DNA of 64,000 nucleotides from Prorocentrum cordatum (GCA_963575745.1 CAUYUJ010021037.1:532501-596500), one strand, 5' to 3'. Counted from the first letter of the stretch, positions 34,493-46,329 are shown. A program made the numbers and translations. Notes: a model not told the origin generated them from the sequence alone.

Positions 34493-35215
34493 GACACTGA
34501 CACATTTCCGCAGAGGCAGGGGCAACAATCGGAATGCGCACGCAGCTGCAGACTCTCAGACTCGAGGCAGGCCGAAGGGAACGCCAGCGAAGCCGCGGAA
34601 GGCAGGCAGGACCTCTCTCCAGAAAGCACACGGAGTGCATCTCCTACAGACACTAGATGCAATCGCCCTCCACTAAAACCGTCGAGGATAGGATCACAGC
34701 GCAGGTGTGCCACATGAAAGTGATGGTAAGGCCCCCCCACACACCTTCAAGAGTGCAAGACGCGAGATTGCAGATTGGCCTACGACCGCGACTGTATGCC
34801 GAAGAGCTGGCAGAGATCAGTGGCAGGCCAGTATAAGACGAGGCTAAGACAGGGACATAATCGGACCAGGACAAATCGGGACTTCTTGAGATCTGGCAGT
34901 TGTGGAGGATGTATCCAGCGCCGTGGCCGTTCCCGAGGGTCCGAGACTCGCTGAGAGCGTGGGGACGATGCATCCCAGTCCTAGCCCCACCCGTCAATGC
35001 AAGCGGAGATGGTGAAGCATCACACCAGAACGTCGACAACCATATAGTCCAGAATATACCGCAGGACTGACCAACGCGACATGCACGAGGAAGCGACCTT
35101 GCAGGCCGCCGGACCTATAACCATTGTTGCTCCGCTGGCAGCCGACAGAGATCCATGTGCACCAGTGCCACTCGGAACCAGCACCCGCACCGACATGGAC
35201 AAGAGTCTGGTTGAC
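34493..35215. other. No supported gene
   Basis: Non-repetitive sequence of moderate GC between the 55-bp tandem repeat and foldback C copy 2. Only short frames on both strands. Confidence 0.4.
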
Positions 35216-35446
35216 CCAAAAGGGGGTCCAGCTGCAATATGTTTGGGGCAATTGTATTGCAAATGTATTGCACCAGAGAATGGTTTTTCATTGTATTGCA
35301 GCTAACGTAGTGCACGCGAAAACCAGCAATACATTTGCGCCGCGGAATGTAATGCACGCCCCAAATCTATTGCAACCCACGAATATATTGCACCAAATCT
35401 ATTGCACCACCCCCTTGTCGCTAGACCCCCCTTTGGGTCAACCAGA
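35216..35446 (+). mobile_element. Foldback element family C, copy 2
   Basis: Starts TCTGGTTGACCCAAAAGG and ends GGGTCAACCAGA, a perfect 11-bp terminal inverted repeat. The interior has CCAGCAATACATTTGCGCC, as in the other copies. Confidence 0.85.
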
Positions 35447-35693
35447 GAGAGTTCGATAAATCGGCACAACGTGGCAGGCTCCCTCCAAGAAGGACAGGGG
35501 CTCCGTGACACACTTCGGAGCAAGACGGCACCACGAGTCCGCCACCGGCGGGCAGGCCCTACTGTGCCGCGTGACTCCTCGCGGGGTTCCAACGACCACG
35601 ACGTGGGCACTAAGGGGGCTCACGGGGGTGCTCCCGGGGGGGGGTCCCGGGGGAGCCCCAGGGTTCGTGACCCCCGCCTCCGGAGGGGCCCAT

Positions 35694-36150
35694 GTGACAA
35701 TGGGCCCCACTGTCAAATAGCGGGTTGACAACGGGCGCCACTGTCACATGTGCCCCAAGGCTACCCGGCTACCTGTTTGACAGTGGGCTCCACTGTCAAA
35801 TTCCCCCAATTCTCAGTTTGACAGTGGGCCCCACTGCCAAATGGCCCCCTGGTCCCCGTTTGACGGTGGGCCCCACTGTCAAATGACCCCGGTTGATAGT
35901 GGGCGCCACTGTCAAATGGGTAGCAAGGCCGACCGGTTCTCCGTTTGACAGTAGGCCTTACTGTCAAATGGCCCCCTGGTCCCCATTTGACAGTGGGCTC
36001 TACGGCCCCCAGGTCCAGGGTTGACAGGGGGCACCAGTCAAACGGCACCCACGGCCGCCCCGTTCTCCGGTGGACTGTGGGCCCCACTGTCACCTGTCAA
36101 ATGTTCCCAGGTCCCCGTTTCACAGGAGGCCCGCTGTCAAAGGTCCCCAG
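35694..36150. repeat. Array of 25-bp palindromes (TTTGACAGTGGGCCCC family)
   Basis: About eleven copies of a palindrome of the type TTTGACAGTGG, GC, CCACTGTCAAA, each followed by a short C-rich linker and often GGTCCCC. Spacing is about 35-55 bp. Most copies are perfect or nearly perfect inverted repeats, and the last three are decayed. Confidence 0.9.
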
Positions 36151-36284
36151 GTCCCCGAAGCTTTCAAGAGAGCTTCTCGTCCCCCGTCGAGGTCGGCGGC
36201 ACCATCCGTCAGGCCTTGCCAGCAGCGGAGAACAACGCATGAAGATGCTTGAGAATCACAGAGCGCAACCTGGCCAAGAACCAC

Positions 36285-36290
36285 ACACAT

Positions 36291-36328
<38 letters not shown>

Positions 36329-36444
36329 AGACAGACAGGTAGGCAGACGGATAGATTGCCAGACAGACAGACGGACGTAGAAGCAGACGGGCGGGCAGAC
36401 AGACAGACAGACAGACAGACAGGCATACATAATCAGACAAACAG
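36285..36444. repeat. CA and GACA microsatellites next to the gap
   Basis: ACACAC repeats at 36,285-36,324 pass into CAGACAGACAGACGG-type repeats that run up to the N gap. Confidence 0.9.
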
Positions 36445-36544
36445 NNNNNNNNNNNNNNNNNNNNNNNNNNNNNNNNNNNNNNNNNNNNNNNNNNNNNNNN
36501 NNNNNNNNNNNNNNNNNNNNNNNNNNNNNNNNNNNNNNNNNNNN
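36445..36544. other. Assembly gap
   Basis: Exactly 100 N. It separates the GACA tract from the pyrimidine-rich satellite; the true distance is unknown. Confidence 0.99.
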
Positions 36545-39125
36545 TTCCCTACTTGCTCCTCCATTGCGCCCTCCTCTCTTTGCCCCTGAACTTCCCTCAT
36601 CTTCCCTGCGCTCCTGCCCCGAATGCTGTCCCCGCTCTCCCCGGACCTCTCTTTTTTTACTCCATCTGTGCGCCCTCCCGTTGCTCCTCCCCTGCGCTCC
36701 TCCCCTGCGCTCCTCTCCTTGCGCTTGTGGCCCCATCCACATTCCCCGGCCCCCGCGCCTTCTCATCCATGCTCCCCCCGCCGTTCCCGAGCCGATCCCC
36801 CGCTCTTTATTCCGACTGTGCGTTATGCGCTCCCCCTCCTCCCCCACTCTCCCCTGCGCCTTCTCCTTTTGCTTCCGTCCTCCTCCGACCCTCCCCGCAC
36901 CCCCGCGCCCCTCTCCCCCGTGCTTCCCCCGCCGTTCCCGGGCACCTCCCTCACTGTGCGCCTCCATCACTGCTCCGCCCCCGCGCCTCCTTGCGCCCGT
37001 GCACCCTCCACGCTCCCAGGCCCCCGCACCTTCTCTTCCGTGCTTCCCCCGCGGTTCTCCTCGGACTCCCCGCTCCTTATTCAGACTTTATGCTCACCCG
37101 GCCTTCCTCCCTTGCGCTTCTCTCCCCTTGCCCCCGTGCCCCCATCCACGCTCCCTGGCCTCCGCGCCTTCTCCTCCTTAGTCCCTCCGCCGTCCCTGAG
37201 CACCCGCGATTTCTTATTCCAACCGTGCGCCCTCCCCCTCCTCCCCAGGCCTGCTCTCCCGTGCACCGCCCTCCTCTTGCCCAAATCCCTCTCCCACCCT
37301 CTCGCGCCCCCGCGCCCCTCCCCGTCGTGCTTCCCCCGCCGTTCCCGGGCCCCCCTTCCCTCATTCCGACCGTGCGCGCCCCCTCGCCGCTCCGCCCATG
37401 CGCCCCTCTCTCCTTGCCCCGGTGCTTCCCCCCTGCTTCCCGCTTTCCGCGCCTTCTCCTCCGCCGTGCTTCCCCTGCTGTCGCTGAACCCCCGCCGGTC
37501 CTGATTCCGACTGTGCGCGCCCCCCTCCCCTCTCCTCTCCCCGCTCTCCCCTGCGCCTCCCTCCTGTTGCCGCCGTGCTCTTCGCGCCCACTCCGCCTTC
37601 CCGCGCCCCTTTCCCTTGTGCTTCCCCCGCCGTCCCCGTGCCTTCCTCCCCTTATTCCAACCGTGCACATGCCCTCCTGCTCCTCCCATTCGCCCCGCCC
37701 CCTTCGCCCCGTGCCCTCCCTGCGCTCCCCGAACTTCCGCACCTCCCTCCCCGCGCTCCACCCGCCTTTCCCGTGCCCCCCCGTTGTATTCCGACCGTGC
37801 GCGCCTTTTCTCCCGCCCCCCCCCTGCGCCCCTCTCCCATTGCACCCGTGCCCCCCGGACCCTAGCTCGCGGCTGATCCTCCGTGCTCCCGCCGCCCTCC
37901 CCGAGTCCCCCTTCTTATTCCGACCGTGCGTTCTCCCCCTGCTCCTCCCTTCCGCGGCTCCACCGTCCTCCCCGGGCCCCCCTCGCGTTATTCTGACCGT
38001 GCGCTCTCCCCCTGCCCCCCCCTGCGCACCCCTCGTCTTGCCTCCGTGCCCCCCGCCTTCCCCGGGCCCCCTTGGCCTGATTCTGACCTTGCGCCCCCTG
38101 CCCCCTCCTCCCCTGCGTCCCTCTGCCGTTGCCCCCGTGTTCCTCTCATTCTTCCCGGGTTTCCACGCCGTGCTTCCGCCGCTCTCCCCGTGCACCCCTC
38201 CCCTTATTCCGACCTTGCGCCCCCTCCCTCCGCTCCCCCCCTGCACCACACTTTTCTCGCCTCCGCGCCCCCGTCTGCCCGGATGCCCCTTCCCCTTGTT
38301 CCGACCGTGCGTTCCCCCCCTGCCCCTGCCCTGCGCCCTTCCCCCGATGCCCCCACGCCCCCCCCGCGCTCCCCGGCCCCCCCCGCCCTGCTTCCCGTTC
38401 CCCCCCCGCCTTCCCCGGGCCCCCTTCCCCTGATTCCGACAGTGCGCTCCCCTCCACCGTTCCTCCCTTGCGCTTGTCTCCTCTTGCCCCCGTGTTCCCT
38501 CCGCGCTCCCCGGGCTCCCACGCCTTCTCTTCCGTGCCGCTCCCGCCGCCCCCAAACGCTCCTTCCCCCGCTCCTCCCCTCCGTGCCCCCTCCATCCACC
38601 CCGAACCACCCACCCCTTATTTCGACCGCGCGCCCCCCTCCTGCCCCTCCCCCCGTTGCCCCGGTGCTCCCCCCATTCTTCCGTGACCCCCGCGCCTTCT
38701 CCCACGTGTTTCCCCCTCCCTCCCCGGGCACCACCCCTTTTATTCCGACCGTGCGCTCCCTCCCTTCGCTCCTCACCTGCGCCCCCTTCGCCTTGTGTGT
38801 GCTTCCCTGCGCGCCCTCGCCCTTTCCGGGCTTCCGCGCCTACTCCCTCGTGCTCCACCCGACTTCCCCGGCCCCCCCTCTCTGTGTATTCCGATCGTGC
38901 GCCCTCTCCCCGCTCCTTTCCCTGCGCCCTCCTGCCCTGGCCCCCGTGCCCCCCCCGCCCTTCCTGAGCTTCCGCGCGTGCTCCGTCGTGCACCCCCCGC
39001 CTTCCCCTGGCCCCCCTCGCCTTATTCTGACCGTGCGCTCTCGCCCCTGCGCTCTTCTGCCCCGCGTGATCCCCCCACTCTTCCCGGGCCTCCGCGCCTT
39101 CTACCCCGTGCCCCCCCCGCTCTTC
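36545..39125. repeat. Pyrimidine-rich satellite, about 17 units of 70-150 bp
   Basis: Each unit starts near TTATTCCGACCGTGCGC and continues with a C/T-rich stretch containing CTCCTCCC, TTGCCCCCGTG, CCCCGG and CGCCTTCTC. Markers lie at about 36,806, 37,216, 37,360, 37,505, 37,655, 37,788, 37,917, 37,990, 38,081, 38,206, 38,434, 38,618, 38,742, 38,888 and 39,023. Long frames are open on both strands because of composition, so I do not call a protein. Confidence 0.85.
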
Positions 39126-39212
39126 GCGCCTCGCGTATCCCAGCCAGCCGGTCCCATGGCAGCCGCCGGGCGAATTGCCTTGCTGAGGGAGGCGCAGCAG
39201 CAAGCAATCCGG

Positions 39213-39385
39213 CCACGACCACGACCGCGACGACCACGACGATCACGACGACCACGACGACCACGACGACGACGACGATAACGACGACGACCACGAATAC
39301 GATAACAACGACGATAACGACGACGACGACCACGACGACGACCGACGACGACCACCGCCACCACCACCACCGACGACCGACGACC
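39213..39385. repeat. ACG/ACC trinucleotide tract
   Basis: Imperfect CGACGACCACGACG repeats between the pyrimidine satellite and the RT relic. Confidence 0.9.
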
Positions 39386-39544
39386 ACGGGGCCCCCGAGA
39401 CGGCTTCAGGATGCAGAAAACATCGGGGCCGCTCCTTCGTTATGGTTTGTCGCCGGCCTCAGGGCACTCGCTTGCCCCCCCCTCCTACCGGACCTTGGCA
39501 TCCGCGATTGTATGATCCTTGGCGCGCGTGCCTCTTATTTCGGC

Positions 39545-42035
39545 AGCAACAAGCGAAAACGCGATGCTTGAAATAGTTGTGCGGCTGCGCCGTGTCTGCG
39601 ATATATTTGGCCTCGCACCGCAAGGCCAACGAGGCCCGATTATTGCGCATAGTGTAGTGGACGGTTGCGAAGCTATGCGGCAAGCATTCCAGCAATGTGC
39701 TGTCCAAGGAAATCTGGGTGTAGCGAGTTGGATCGCATTGAACGAGAAATACAGATACTCTTAAAACGAGCGATTACTTACAAATAAATGTGCAAGAATA
39801 TGTTGTAGATTGGTTTCTATTTCAGCTGATAATTCAAATTTTTGATAGGCAGTCTTGCCGGCTGAATGGCTGTCAAATCATAGGGGGCCACCGGATTCAC
39901 GGCAACATATGGGTTTATGTTTGCCTTCGTGCGTGCGCGGCGTACCAAACAGATGAGATAAATGCAGCACCTTATATGGGTGAAGTGGGTGTCCGACCTT
40001 GCATTAATAAAGACATGCGGTATCAAAATTAATAGCATTTCTCGCCCCGTGGAAGCGACGCAAGAAAAACGAAGTCGTCATGGAAATTAATTTAAAAAGA
40101 CGAACTTGCCCACGTTGCCTGGGTAATTTTCCTTGGTGCACTGGCCGTCCGAAATCAATTCCAAGATGCATTTTTACGGCCGACGTTACCAGCAAACAAT
40201 TCCCACCACATTTACAACATTTAAATTTGCGCAATCCATTGTCTTAGAAAAAGCTGTGTGAAACATTTTGGGTGGAAGACAAAGCTGGTTTGCACTTGTT
40301 CTGCGATGTAGCAGAACTTTTTACGCCGAGTAGAACCCCTTGGACAATCGCGAATTTGCTGTATTCGCCTTCTAATGGATTTCAAAACCAACGGGCTGCA
40401 TCAAAGGCATCGCAAGGCGACACGTTACGACGGTTAAAATTCAGACAACATATTGAACAATTTAATTTAGTAGAGTAAAGGCTGCAAATCATATATTGCG
40501 GAACCTGGCCGACGCCCATTCCGTCAACATCATTTTCACTATCAAAAGAGTGGGACCGTACGATCACATTAGCCGTGCACGCATATTTATTTGAACAATT
40601 CATGTTCAATTGTGCCTTGCACGGATTGGTCCCCTTCGTGCTATAATGCTATGGCGTGATCATTTAAATTGATAGATGACAATGGAATGACGCATGCCAT
40701 TTGGGAACGGGGGGAGCAGAAGTAATGCATCGATGCCTGTTTAGCATTGCGCCCTGCATTCGCAAAAATCCGTTGGCGGTTAACTCCACGGACGGATTTT
40801 TTTGCCTACCTGGACTATGTGTATGTATATTGCGACTCATCCGACGTGCCGTTTACTTGGTTACCTGGGGAAATATGCCAGACCAATGCCCGCCCATATC
40901 TGGTTGACATATCTCCCGGATCATGGACATGCGACGCCGCGCTACACGAAAGGGTTGGGTGCGCCAGCGACGAATCTATTTAAAATTTTGGGGCCAAGCT
41001 GGCTATACAAAGGGCGAAGCTACTTAAAACTCTTCCTGACCCTCATCACAACATTGCTATTGCTCTATTATTGCTCGGTACCACGGCTAAACCATATCTT
41101 GCGGACGCTCCCACCAGACAACATTAAGCCCATCGCAAACGCCCGCGACGAGATCATTGTGACGGTATTCGTACGTATTTTTGGTATGCCCGAATGCGAG
41201 TACTTGGAATGCGAATGCCCACGACATACAGTACGATACGTGGCTACAACAATCACAATTACCGATACGATTGGGCGGAATGGGGCTGCGAAGCTATGGG
41301 AGAATAATTGTGACAGCTTGCTGGGCCAGCTGGGTAGATGTTCTGCATTCATCAACTGGCGGAGCATGGTATTCCACCTCACGGCGGCTTATACGGGGTC
41401 TACCAATGTCCCAGCGTGTGTGATTGCGGCAGAACAAGCAAGCACGGAATGCGTGGGTGCAGGGTGGACCGACCGCCCCTCTTGGACGGATTTGGCAGCT
41501 GGGGCTCGTCCGCCAGTCCACAAACAGACATATCCAATTCTAATATTCAGCCCAAACACATTTACATAAAACACTTGCACTACCTAGCCGGGGATCCAAC
41601 GCAATTCCGCAGGAAAAACAAAATTATGCTCAATAGCGCGGCCATTTCCTGGGGTATGGTTAATGGTATGTCCCACTAGTGATAGATTACAATTTTCCAA
41701 CGAAGAGCTGCAATGAGGAATCCGACGGAGATTGAGAATAACTAATACTTTGGACGGTCTTGATCCACACGGGCATTTACGGCTCGCTACTGCTTTGGGC
41801 GGGGGTTACACGCTCGACATACAAAAACGGTGACCGCTTGGAAACACATATTTGTCGAAGCGGGTTCCGCAATCCCTGACAAGAACTTGCAAAAACTATT
41901 GAACAAAATGCATATTCCAGTGCCCCAAAATGACCAACGACGGATCGACATAATTGCGCCGTGTCTCAACGTTGACAAAAGTTTGCCGCTCTTTTGCGAT
42001 GTGACGGTTATTTCACAAATCCCACCAGCCCTTTA
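39545..42035 (+). pseudogene. Decayed reverse transcriptase of a second non-LTR type
   Basis: Fragments of one RT-like protein appear in order but in different frames. GDTLRRL at 40,413-40,435 matches the finger block often seen as GDxxRRL. FFAYLDYVYVYC at 40,794-40,830 is the motif C region, with YLDY in place of YLDD. LNHILRTLPPDN lies near 41,085 and LPIRLGGMGLRS near 41,250, followed by ACWASWVDVL; both blocks are typical of the segment after the RT palm. RIDIIAPCLN...PLFCDVTVIS at 41,936-42,015 resembles the C-terminal end of such proteins. The changes of frame imply at least four indels, and the catalytic Asp pair is broken, so the copy is dead. A CPRC cluster near 40,100 may be part of its N-terminus. 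The region is visibly AT-richer than its surroundings. Confidence 0.6.
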
Positions 42036-42160
42036 GGGCGTCGGTGGTTTAACGAGTTTCCTCTTCCACCCCTCCACCCCTCCCCCTACCCCCTTTCCCA
42101 CTGACCTGGACAGGAGGGGCGGGGAGCGGTCAGAGCGTCCAAAACGGCCTCGCCGAGGAA

Positions 42161-42421
42161 GCCACAATCATTGATTTTACTAAGGTTTTGGCCCCATTTT
42201 GGCCTTCTGAGGGGGCAGCGCTAATTGAAGCTCCCCTCTTCTTTGAAGCCAAAATCATTGATTTTACTAAGGTTTTGGCCTCATTTTGGCCTTCTGAGGG
42301 GGCAGCGCTAATTAAAGCTCCCCTCTTCTTTGAAGCCAGAATCATTGATTTTACTAAGGTTTTGGCCCCATTTTGGCCTTCTGAGGGGGCAGCGCTAATT
42401 AAAGCTCCCCTCTTCTTTGAT
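42161..42421. repeat. 87-bp tandem repeat, three exact-length units
   Basis: Units start at 42,161, 42,248 and 42,335, each with ATCATTGATTTTACTAAGG and GGGGGCAGCGCTAATT. Because 87 is a multiple of three, a short open frame runs through all three, but flanking sequence does not support a gene. Confidence 0.92.
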
Positions 42422-42429
42422 CGATTTCC

Positions 42430-42600
42430 TCCAAGATGGCCCCAAGAAGCGCCCAGGAGGCACCAAGAGGCCCCAAGATGGCCCCAAGATGGCCCCAAGA
42501 GGCCCCCAGGAGGCCCCCAAGAGGATCCCAAACGGCCCAAAGAGGCCCCCCCGAGGCACCCAAGACGCCGAAAAGCCCCTCAGGACGACCCTCTACTCGC
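42430..42600. repeat. CCAAGATGGCCC-type array
   Basis: Short run of the 11-12-bp unit directly after the 87-bp repeats. Confidence 0.7.
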
Positions 42601-43099
42601 CTGGGCGTCGTTTCTGGACGGGCTGGTGGGGATACGCGAAGCGTCTAGAATTTCTCGGAATTGTGCACCACGCCCGGGTACAAGCGATTATGGAGGCAAA
42701 CTGTTGGAATACGAAGAAAAGAAAAATAATGAGACGTTCGTTGAAAGTGGCTTGGGATCCCTCAATGTTTGGGCGTGGAAGTCTATGGGAGGTGGGGGGC
42801 ACAAACAATCAATTTGGTTCCAATATTGGCTAGGGAAAGGGCACGTGGTAATCACGAACACATTCGGAAAAGCGTGGCAATCGGGTTCCAACACCGGTAG
42901 TGGGGTTTACTCGGTGTAGCTCTGCAAAGAGCAGTGGCACGGATGGCTCTGCATGAATACCCACAACGACCTACCCCGCACACAGTCTGAGCCCGCTTGT
43001 CCGCTAGCCGATCTGGAAATTGTCTGACCTCTCCTCCTCCTCCTCTCCTGCCCTTCCTCTCTTCCCTGCTCCTGCTCCCCCGCCCTTGCTCTGGCACCG
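42601..43099. other. No supported gene
   Basis: Moderate-GC sequence after the CCAAGATGG array. Short frames on both strands only. Confidence 0.4.
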
Positions 43100-43280
43100 A
43101 GCTGGGTCGACCCCTGCGTTGGTTCCCGACGCCGCAGGGATCGTTCAAACTTGAACAATCGGCCGTTCCGTGAACGCCAGATCGTTCAACGACGGGCCGA
43201 TTCTGGGCCACGGGCAGCGTTCAACTTGAAACGCACGCGCTGGGATCGCCGCCGGTCGGCACGACGCGAACCTGCCGTAG
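43100..43280 (+). repeat. Dispersed repeat N, copy 1
   Basis: GTCGACCCCTGCGTTGG, CTTGAACAATCGGCC, CCGATTCTGGGCCACGGGC and ACGACGCGAACCTGCCGTAG match 49,525-49,700 in order. Confidence 0.7.
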
Positions 43281-43345
43281 GGGAACGAACAATGACACAA
43301 ACAAAAAAACTCGGAGGTCCGCGCGGATTTCTCGGACCGGCCTGG
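43280..43345. mobile_element. Foldback element family I, half copy with left flank
   Basis: Only the left arm (ACTCGGAGGTCCGCGCGGAT) is present. The flanking GGGGAACGAACAATGACAC also precedes the two complete copies, so the real element is longer than the palindrome. Confidence 0.65.
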
Positions 43346-43594
43346 AACGAACAATGACCCCCCTCCCTCGGGGATGTGCTGACCCGGGTCAATCCAGACC
43401 CGGGTCAGTCAGGCCTGGCAGAATCCTGCAAGACCCTGCAAGATCCTGCACCCAAGCCCAGGTCAACGCGAAGGATCCTGCACCCAAGCCCGGGCCAATG
43501 CGACCCTTGCCCTGCAGGACCCTGCAAGATCGGGCGCTCTGGCTGACCCCCGTTTGCATTGACCCCTGTCTCAAGGCTCCCGACTCCCTGGCGC

Positions 43595-43705
43595 CCTCCT
43601 CCTCCTCCTTCTCCCCGTCCACCTCCTCCTCCTCCTCCTCCTCCTCTTCCTCCTCCTCCTCCTCCTCCTCCTCCTCCTCCTCCTCCTCCTCCCCCTCCTC
43701 CTGTT
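43595..43705. repeat. TCC microsatellite
   Basis: Interrupted TCC tract of about 110 bp. Confidence 0.95.
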
Positions 43706-43784
43706 GACGGCCCTCGGAGCCTGGAGACAGCGGAAGGGCTCAGTGCCCCTCTGCCTCGGGGCCCACTCCAGACGGGGAGAAGGA

Positions 43785-44400
43785 TCGTGAACGTTTTCTT
43801 CCTCGGCGTTTCGACACTGGGCGGAAGGGGGGGGAGGGTGGGGGCGGGGTCTGGCTCCAGACCTCTGCTCAGTGCGGCGGTGTTCTGGCCAGCGCTCGGA
43901 CGTCCATCCCCTGTGCTTTTTTCGGCTTCGTGAGTGGTTGTTTTTTCGCCAAATGATCAAGGATGCTCCTCGATGCTCCTCGCCGGAGGAAAAATGCGCA
44001 CGCCCGAGCGATGCCAAGCGTTTTTGCACCAATGCGCCCTGTGGGGGAGACCCCACCTGCCCGAGAAAAGGCGCTCCAAGCAGCCAAGATCTGCCCCCAG
44101 GGGGACGAAGAATGACGTAAAACATAACAACTCGGAGGTCCGCGCGGATTTCTCGGATCGGCGCTGGACCCCTCTCCCTGGCGCGCGGAGCGCGCCAGGG
44201 GCGGCGCCGGAGGTGCCGCCAGGGGGCTCCAGCGCGGATCCGAGAAATCTGCACGGACCTCCGAGTTTTTATGCTTATGCCATTTTTGCTCTCCTAACCC
44301 CACAGGGGGGGTGGGGGGAGGGAGGGGGGGGTGGTGCGAAGGCTCGCGCCGATCGGCAAAACAGTGAACAACAAAGCGATCACAAGCGAGGACGAACAGA
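43785..44400 (+). repeat. Dispersed repeat K, diverged copy with insertions
   Basis: The left words GGCGTTTCGACACTGGGCGG and CCAGACCTCTGCTCAGTGCG and the right words GCGCCGATCGGCAAAACAGT are present. The middle is interrupted by other repeats, including family I at 44,130-44,266. Confidence 0.6.
44130..44266. mobile_element. Foldback element family I, copy 1 (near-complete palindrome)
   Basis: ACTCGGAGGTCCGCGCGGAT at the left and ATCTGCACGGACCTCCGAGT at the right, with inner arms GGCGCGCGGAGCGCGCC and GGCGGCGCCGGAGGTGCCGCC-type hairpins. Essentially the whole 137 bp can fold. Confidence 0.82.
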
Positions 44401-44538
44401 CCTCCCTTTAGCAAAACGTGCTTTAGTGAAAACGACCTCGGGCCCAAACCCGGCGGGCGCAAGCCTGGAACATGTCGGCCGCGGCGCTCTCTCTCGAGAA
44501 CCGAAAACGGACAATTCACGAATCGACGTGTCAGGGTA

Positions 44539-44715
44539 CAGTCGGGGCCTTGACCTGAGGAACCCTAAATAAGGAACGAGGCCCCTTGTTTTCCAGATGT
44601 TAAACCTCGATTTCCCTTCGAAAACCTGAAGAAAACGTGGGGCAAGCCGCGAAACAATTAAGGAACGCGGAGCCCCTCCCCAACGAAAAGGGTTCCTTCC
44701 TCAGGGCCCCGACTG
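44539..44715 (+). mobile_element. Mariner-like MITE, family D, copy 1
   Basis: TA, CAGTCGGGGCC at the left and GGGCCCCGACTG, TA at the right. CAGT ends with a TA duplication are the hallmark of Tc1/mariner elements. 177 bp, non-coding, with the internal block AAATAAGGAACGAGGCCCC. Confidence 0.85.
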
Positions 44716-44877
44716 TAGGAGGTCTGTGCACGTAGGAGGTCTGTCCACCCCCGACTCACGAGCGCTCGCCATCGCTCGGACGTCCATTTCCCATGCATTG
44801 TTCGGCTTCGTGCGTGTTTTTTTTTGCTCGATGGCCCAGGATGGTCCTCGCCGAGGAAAAAATGCACACGTCCGAGG

Positions 44878-44967
44878 AACTTCGATTTCCCTTCGAAAAC
44901 ATAAGGAACACGTGGGGCAAGCTGTGAAACAATTAAGGAACGCGGAGCCCCTCCCCAACGAAAGGGT
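44878..44967 (+). mobile_element. Mariner-like MITE, family D, internal fragment
   Basis: Matches the middle and right part of copy 1 (TTCGATTTCCCTTCGAAAAC to CCCCTCCCCAACGAAA) but lacks both ends. Confidence 0.7.
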
Positions 44968-45259
44968 GCGATGGTCCAGGATGGTCCAGGATGGTCCTCG
45001 ATGGCCCAGGATGGTCCTCGCCGAGAAAAACATGCACACGTCCGAGCGATGCCAAGAGCGAGGGGGCCGTGCGGCGGCGGACCGCCGCGCGTCGACTCGG
45101 GGACACCGCCGCGGGTGCCGCGGCATGCCGGGGCAGGTGCAGCTGCGGGCGGCGGCGCCCTCGGCGAGGCCGCCGCGGGCACCGTGGCGCTCGTCGCCAG
45201 CGGGACGCACACGCTGCCGCGAGGAGCGCAGGGTGGAGGAGAAGGAGGAGGAGGTCAAG

Positions 45260-45434
45260 AAGGATCGAGGCAAGAGGAGGAAGGGCGATGCAGGAAGGAT
45301 CGAGGAAAGAGGAGGTCAGGAAGGATCGAGGACAGACAAGGTCAATAAGGATCGAGGCAAGAGGAGGCAGGGTGATGGAAGAAGGATCGAGGAAAGAGGA
45401 GGTCAAGAAGGATCGAGGAAAGACAAGGTCAGTG
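45260..45434. repeat. 87-bp tandem repeat, two units
   Basis: Units begin at 45,260 and 45,347 with AAGGATCGAGGCAAGAGGAG; each unit contains three internal AAGGATCGAGG words. Confidence 0.85.
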
Positions 45435-45844
45435 AGGATCGAGGAAGGGCGATGGAGGAGAAGGACGAGGAGGAGGTGGCCGTGAGAAGGGCTGCGACGA
45501 TGGGAGGAGCATGAGGGCAAGCGCGTGGGGGAAAGGCGGACGAGAGAGGAGGCGGAGGAGAAAGAGGATGAAGGGGACGAGGACCGAAACAGGAGAATGA
45601 GCAGGAGGACGATCAATTGAACCACGCCTGTAGCTTGAGTAGGAGGGAGAGGACAAAGGGGACAATGCTGAGAGTGGATCAAGGCTACGATTGAGAGGAC
45701 GGAGCGTGGCTGCACTTAGCGGGTAATTGCTGCGGGTGCAGCTGCAGGAGCACAATACCTGCAGCCAAACCACTTAGCAAAACACTTGGCCGCCGCAGGA
45801 CACCCATCCAGCAACGGATGCAGCGCATCCCTGAGGCAGGGGCT

Positions 45845-46030
45845 GCGAGCAAGGGGGGGAGGGAACGGAGACGGCGGAGAGAACGAGAAGAGAGGGAGGG
45901 AGGAATGAGAGAGGGAGCCGGGAGGAGGAGAGAGGGCGAGGAGGGTGGGTGGGGACGGAGAGAGGGAGGGAGGAGAGAGGGAGGCGGAGGGAGGAACGAG
46001 CGAGAGAGAGAGAGAGAGAAGAGGGGGGAC
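45845..46030. repeat. Purine-rich tract
   Basis: GGGAGGGAGGAGAGAGG-type sequence with almost no pyrimidines on the plus strand. Confidence 0.85.
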
Positions 46031-46329
46031 TGGGATGGGACGCAGCAGGGATGATAACAAGGATCATCGGAATGATTATAATCACAATACCAATCGCAGT
46101 ACTAATGCATCTAACTCGCCAACGTGCCTTCAACATGTAGTAGAGTGCGCCAAAACTCATATGGTTCTGTAAGGTCATGCAGTCAGGAGAGGTTTGTAAA
46201 ACTCTTACAGGAACCTGGGGCACGACATTCCTGGGCGCTCTTGGGCGCTCCCACGGAAATCCGCGTGGGCCTCCGGGACGGTGCCCCCCCGCCCAAAGAG
46301 AGGCCCGAAAACGGGGCAACATAGCCCGG

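Noticed and set aside
35694-36150. CRISPR-like array of palindromic repeats
   Set aside because: Repeats are imperfect, linkers are short, C-rich and similar to each other, there are no cas genes, and the genome is eukaryotic.
36553-39203. Long ORFs on both strands (626 and 708 codons)
   Set aside because: Pyrimidine-rich satellite lacks stop codons by composition; both strands and several frames are open.
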